Below, piece by piece: positions 61,003 through 64,000 of a DNA stretch of 64,000 nt (the stretch's first letter is position 1; the number at the start of each line of letters is the position of its first letter). This stretch comes from JBFHIJ01 sp963678775 (GTDB lineage Bacteria > Bacteroidota > Ignavibacteria > Kapaibacteriales > UBA2268): assembly GCA_963678775.2 (NCBI GenBank), contig CAXXGR010000010.1, positions 310,001-374,000 on the forward strand, read 5' to 3'. The notes under the pieces are model-generated. The model was not told where the DNA came from. It worked only from the letters and a program-made list of their open reading frames with translations, and ran no database searches. A program made the translations under genes and the position numbers.

Positions 61003-61288
61003 AATAGAATCAATATGATTAAATTAATATAAACAACATTCACATAAATATGTTTATTATCTATAAAATCAAAGATATTTTCAAAAATACTGAAATATTT
61101 GAATTGAATGCTTTCATAATTGCTTTCAAATTATTAAATTCAACGAATATTATTTTAAGTGGAAATGCATTATATGATGTACGATATTATATGTTGAAAA
61201 TCATGTATGATTCCTTAGGAGATTAATTCTAAAAATATAATATTTATATACAGAGTTTAAACAAAATAACTATTAATCTGAGGACTTT

Positions 61289-61879
61289 ATGATTGAAAAC
61301 TTACATCAACATCCTCAAAAAACTTCATTGAAGTATGCTGTTAGAAAAGAGACAAAACAATGGGTCGCTGATTGTTACCAATGCGGTAAGTGTGCCGCCG
61401 GATGCCCGGTGGCAGATATTACCGACATGGCACCCAATCAGGTTATACGCCAGCTTCAGGTAGGTGATGAAAAGCATGACAACAATGCTCTTCAGTCCAT
61501 GCATATTTGGCTTTGCCTTACATGCGAAACTTGTGCAGCGCGCTGTCCTCAGGATGTCGAATTCCCTGTTATCGCTGATTATTTAAGACAAAAGGCTTAT
61601 GATGAAAAAGTCTATAACAAAGAAGCAAAAGACATTGTTGCATTTCACGAGTCTTTTTTGAATTCTGTTAAAACAACAGGTAAGCTATTCGAAGTAGGGA
61701 TGGTTGCTCAGTATAAGATGAAAACTTTTAATCTTATGCAGGATGTTAAAAATGCTCCTATCATGTTTATGAAAGGTAAGCTTGGATTGTTGCCTCATAA
61801 TGTAAAAAATAAAGAGGCTATTAAACGAATGTTTGAAAAAGCTGAAGCTAAAAACAAAGCAGACGGAGGTGAACATTGA
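61289..61879 (+). CDS. hdrC: CoB-CoM heterodisulfide reductase-like subunit C
   Basis: A 196-residue iron-sulfur subunit. Two [4Fe-4S] motifs: CYQCGKCAAGCPVAD and CLTCETCAARCPQDV. The remainder is helical. HdrC passes electrons between HdrA and HdrB. Helices after the second cluster (MVAQYKMKTFNLMQDVKN) are of the soluble type, not membrane HdrE. Start ATG at 61289 with GAGGAC 8 bases before it. Overlaps hdrB by 4 bases. First gene of the hdr operon, 460 bases after terC. Confidence 0.9.
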   Translation: MIENLHQHPQKTSLKYAVRKETKQWVADCYQCGKCAAGCPVADITDMAPNQVIRQLQVGDEKHDNNALQSMHIWLCLTCETCAARCPQDVEFPVIADYLRQKAYDEKVYNKEAKDIVAFHESFLNSVKTTGKLFEVGMVAQYKMKTFNLMQDVKNAPIMFMKGKLGLLPHNVKNKEAIKRMFEKAEAKNKADGGEH

Positions 61880-62751
61880 GTAAAATAGGATATTTTCCGG
61901 GTTGTTCACTTTCCGGAACAGCATTGGAATACGGCGAATCAATTAAAGCTATTTGTGAAAAATTAGATATCGAACTAGTTGAGATTAATGACTGGAATTG
62001 CTGTGGTGCTACTGCAGCTCACTCGCTAAATCATAAATTATCAATATCTCTTCCTGCCAGAAGTATTGCTTTAGCTGAGCAGCAAGACTTTGATGAAATT
62101 TTAGTTCCTTGTGCTGCATGCTATAGCAGACTAATCAACGCTTTCGAAGAGGTAAAGAAAGATAAGAAATTGAAAGAAGAAATATCTTCTATTATCGAAT
62201 TACCTATAGAAGCAAAAGCACGTCCGATTTCCGTGCTAGAATTCTTAGAAAAATATGTAAAAGGGATTCTTGCTGATAAGATAGAAAGTAAAGTAGAAGT
62301 AGTAACAGCTTGTTATTATGGATGCTTACTTGTAAGACCTCCAAAATTAGTAAAAATTGACAGATACGAAGATCCTCAGATTATGGAAAATATTCTGAAA
62401 ATTATTGGAACTAAGACAATAGATTGGGCATTTAAAACTGAATGTTGTGGTGCTGGTCTGTCTGTACCTAAAACAGATGTAGTTGCAAAATTATCTGGTG
62501 ATATATATTCAGATGCTGAAAAACGTGGTGCAGAAGCTATTGTTTTAGCTTGCCCGATGTGCCATTCCAATTTAGATATGCGTAGACCTGAAATTGAAAA
62601 ATATCTATGCAAAACGGCTCAAATGCCTGTGCTTTATATTACTCAAATGATTGGTCTTGCACTTGGTATTCCCGGACAAAAACTTGGTTTGCAAAGACAC
62701 TTTGTCCCTGTGAAAGAAAAAGATTTAAAAATTGTGGCTGAATTAGCTTAA
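61876..62751 (+). CDS. hdrB: CoB-CoM heterodisulfide reductase-like subunit B
   Basis: A 291-residue subunit with two CCG domains, which hold non-cubane [4Fe-4S] clusters that reduce disulfides. Domain 1: C10-x31-C42C43-x35-C79xxC82. Domain 2: C150-x39-C190C191-x34-C226xxC229. Both are complete, so both clusters should form. The start is TTG at 61876, with GGAGGTGA 3 bases upstream, and its TTGA overlaps the hdrC stop. The C-terminus LGLALGIPGQKLGLQRHFVPV is typical. It implies a substrate with a disulfide, or a ferredoxin-linked reaction. Confidence 0.93.
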   Translation: MSKIGYFPGCSLSGTALEYGESIKAICEKLDIELVEINDWNCCGATAAHSLNHKLSISLPARSIALAEQQDFDEILVPCAACYSRLINAFEEVKKDKKLKEEISSIIELPIEAKARPISVLEFLEKYVKGILADKIESKVEVVTACYYGCLLVRPPKLVKIDRYEDPQIMENILKIIGTKTIDWAFKTECCGAGLSVPKTDVVAKLSGDIYSDAEKRGAEAIVLACPMCHSNLDMRRPEIEKYLCKTAQMPVLYITQMIGLALGIPGQKLGLQRHFVPVKEKDLKIVAELA

Positions 62752-62761
62752 CGGAGGTATA

Positions 62762-64000
62762 ATGTCAAGAATAGGTGTATTTGTTTGCCATTGCGGTGAA
62801 AATATCGGAGCTACTGTTGACTGTGCCAAAGTTGCAGAAGCTGCCTCAAAATTCCCGGGCGTTGCATATAGCATAGACTATAAATACATGTGCTCTGATC
62901 CCGGTCAAACAATGATAAAAGATGCTATAAAAGAACATAAACTAGATGGTATTGTTGTAGCTGCATGTTCTCCACGTATGCACGAACCTACTTTCAGAAA
63001 AGCAGCCCGCGAAGCAGGAATAAACGAATTTCTATGCGAAATGGCTAATCTGAGAGAACATTGCTCTTGGGTTCACGCTAAAGAAGATAGCACTACAGAA
63101 AAAGCTACCGAGCTTGTAAAAATGTTGGTAGAAAAAGTTAAGAAAAACAAACCACTAACCCATATAAAAGTACCTGTTACTAAAACGGCACTTGTGATTG
63201 GCGGTGGTATTGGAGGTATTCAAGCTGCACTTGATATTGCAAATTGCGGACATCAAGTGATCATGGTTGAAAAAGATCCTTCTATTGGTGGGCACATGGC
63301 TCAATTATCTGAAACATTCCCGACTTTGGACTGCTCTCAGTGTATTTTGACTCCAAGAATGGTAGAAGTTGCTCAGCATCCAAATATAAAATTATATACT
63401 TATGCTGAAGTAGAATCTGTTTCAGGCTTCATAGGTAACTTTGAAGTTAAGATTAGACAAAAAGCGAAAAGTGTAGATGATAGCACTTGTACCGGTTGTG
63501 GTTTATGTATGCAAAAATGCCCAAGTAAACGCATTCCTGATGAGTTTAATGCAGGTTTAAGCAACAGAACTGCTATCTATGTTCCTTTCCCTCAGGCTGT
63601 ACCAAATAAGCCTGTAATAGACAGAGAACATTGCACATACTTCCAAAAAGGCAAATGCAAATTATGCGAAAAAGTGTGTCCGGCAAATGCAATTGATTTT
63701 AATCAGGAAGATACTATTATCGAAGAAAAAATCGGTGCAATTATAGTAGCTACCGGATTTGATATTAAACATACTGATTTCTTCCCAGAATATGGCTATG
63801 GTCAACATCCTGATATTATTGATGGTTTACAGTTCGAAAGACTTGCCTCTGCATCAGGTCCGACATTAGGTGCTATCAAAAGACCATCAGATGGTAAAAT
63901 TCCTGAAAAAATAGTGTTTATTGCTTGTTCAGGCTCAAGAGATCATGCAAAAGGAATAGAATACTGCTCTAAAATCTGCTGTATGTATACTGCTAAACAC
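62762..64000 (+). CDS. hdrA: CoB-CoM heterodisulfide reductase-like subunit A, 3' partial
   Basis: The first 413 residues of a flavin- and iron-sulfur-containing HdrA; the gene runs off the window. The N-terminal domain (IGVFVCHCGENIG) is followed by CSPRMHEPTFRKA, the FAD site VIGGGIGGIQAALDIA with EKDPSIGGHMAQLSETFP, and DCSQCILTPRM. Ferredoxin clusters are CTGCGLCMQKCP and CTYFQKGKCKLCEKVCP. Full HdrA carries the bifurcating FAD in some organisms; which type this is needs the rest. Strong GGAGGT at 62753-62758. The N-terminal Cys domain argues against a short sulfur-oxidising sHdr-type HdrA. Confidence 0.95.
   Translation, partial: MSRIGVFVCHCGENIGATVDCAKVAEAASKFPGVAYSIDYKYMCSDPGQTMIKDAIKEHKLDGIVVAACSPRMHEPTFRKAAREAGINEFLCEMANLREHCSWVHAKEDSTTEKATELVKMLVEKVKKNKPLTHIKVPVTKTALVIGGGIGGIQAALDIANCGHQVIMVEKDPSIGGHMAQLSETFPTLDCSQCILTPRMVEVAQHPNIKLYTYAEVESVSGFIGNFEVKIRQKAKSVDDSTCTGCGLCMQKCPSKRIPDEFNAGLSNRTAIYVPFPQAVPNKPVIDREHCTYFQKGKCKLCEKVCPANAIDFNQEDTIIEEKIGAIIVATGFDIKHTDFFPEYGYGQHPDIIDGLQFERLASASGPTLGAIKRPSDGKIPEKIVFIACSGSRDHAKGIEYCSKICCMYTAKH

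Noticed and set aside
1..64000. CRISPR array, integrase, transposase or phage genes
   Set aside because: No regularly spaced repeats and no such proteins were found in any part of the window.
62762..64000. sHdr sulfur-oxidation complex as the identity of the hdr operon
   Set aside because: The HdrA here has the long N-terminal Cys domain and two ferredoxin clusters; sHdr operons have a short HdrA and duplicate hdrC/hdrB, not seen so far.

Overview
The window is A+T-rich bacterial chromosome from a diderm. Outer-membrane parts support this: two lipoproteins, a Wzi-type beta-barrel and an SLBB export protein. Three sites carry a promoter of the form TTG-N20-TAnnTTTG, upstream of both tRNA-Pro genes and of the epimerase at 7758. 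That is the pattern known from the Bacteroidota primary sigma factor. Shine-Dalgarno sequences are mostly weak, and the gene set fits the Bacteroidota/Chlorobi group (Kapabacteria- or Ignavibacteria-like). The exact lineage is inference. No phage, insertion sequence, integrase or CRISPR array was seen.

Layout. 1-3165 (+): end of a sugar ABC permease, a CheB-type receiver fused to CheD, an unknown small protein and a solute-binding-like lipoprotein. 3166-7758 (-): NdpA-like protein, penicillin acylase-family hydrolase, NAD-dependent epimerase. 8018-12694 (+): nucleotidyltransferase with a mutase-like half, PTS IIA, unknown membrane protein, GT4. 12688-16980 (-): ispE, glgA, LtaS-like protein. 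16997-36802 (+): about 20 kb of closely packed genes, first mixed housekeeping (lipid kinase, threonine aldolase, thioesterase, GH3), then an exopolysaccharide locus with rfbB, a WbpA-like dehydrogenase, wecB, SLBB exporter, Wzi, glycosyltransferases and a polyprenyl glycosylphosphotransferase, ending in accA, a VTT-family protein and a GT4. No Wzx flippase, Wzy polymerase or Wzc kinase is visible. 36799-48517: sensor kinases, NUDIX, GT2, glmS, a DAACS symporter, panC, an IMPACT protein and a GT4. 48638-55437: TPR lipoprotein, SAM hydrolase-family protein, holA, a stand-alone receiver, an HD-GYP protein, a PPi-type phosphofructokinase and a CbpA-like DnaJ. 55538-59990 (-): two identical tRNA-Pro(UGG) genes, hemerythrin, a CNNM/CorC protein and a shikimate operon (chorismate mutase, aroB, aroD). 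60114-64000 (+): TerC, then hdrC-hdrB-hdrA, cut by the window edge.

How it fits together. Most genes serve surface polysaccharide: precursor supply (glmS, rfbB, wecB, the dehydrogenase, the guanylyltransferase), lipid-linked initiation (29941), chain extension by several glycosyltransferases, and export (SLBB plus Wzi). A signalling layer is scattered through the window. The hdrCBA operon points to redox chemistry with low-potential donors or disulfides.

Points most worth a second look are proteins whose catalytic half seems lost or replaced. These are a GT2 fused to a phosphotransferase-like domain without its active site (32130), a chorismate mutase whose downstream half is frameshifted and looks like a decayed DAHP synthase (59051-59990), a receiver-CheD fusion lacking a conserved Thr (847), and a nucleotidyltransferase with a degenerate mutase half (8018).
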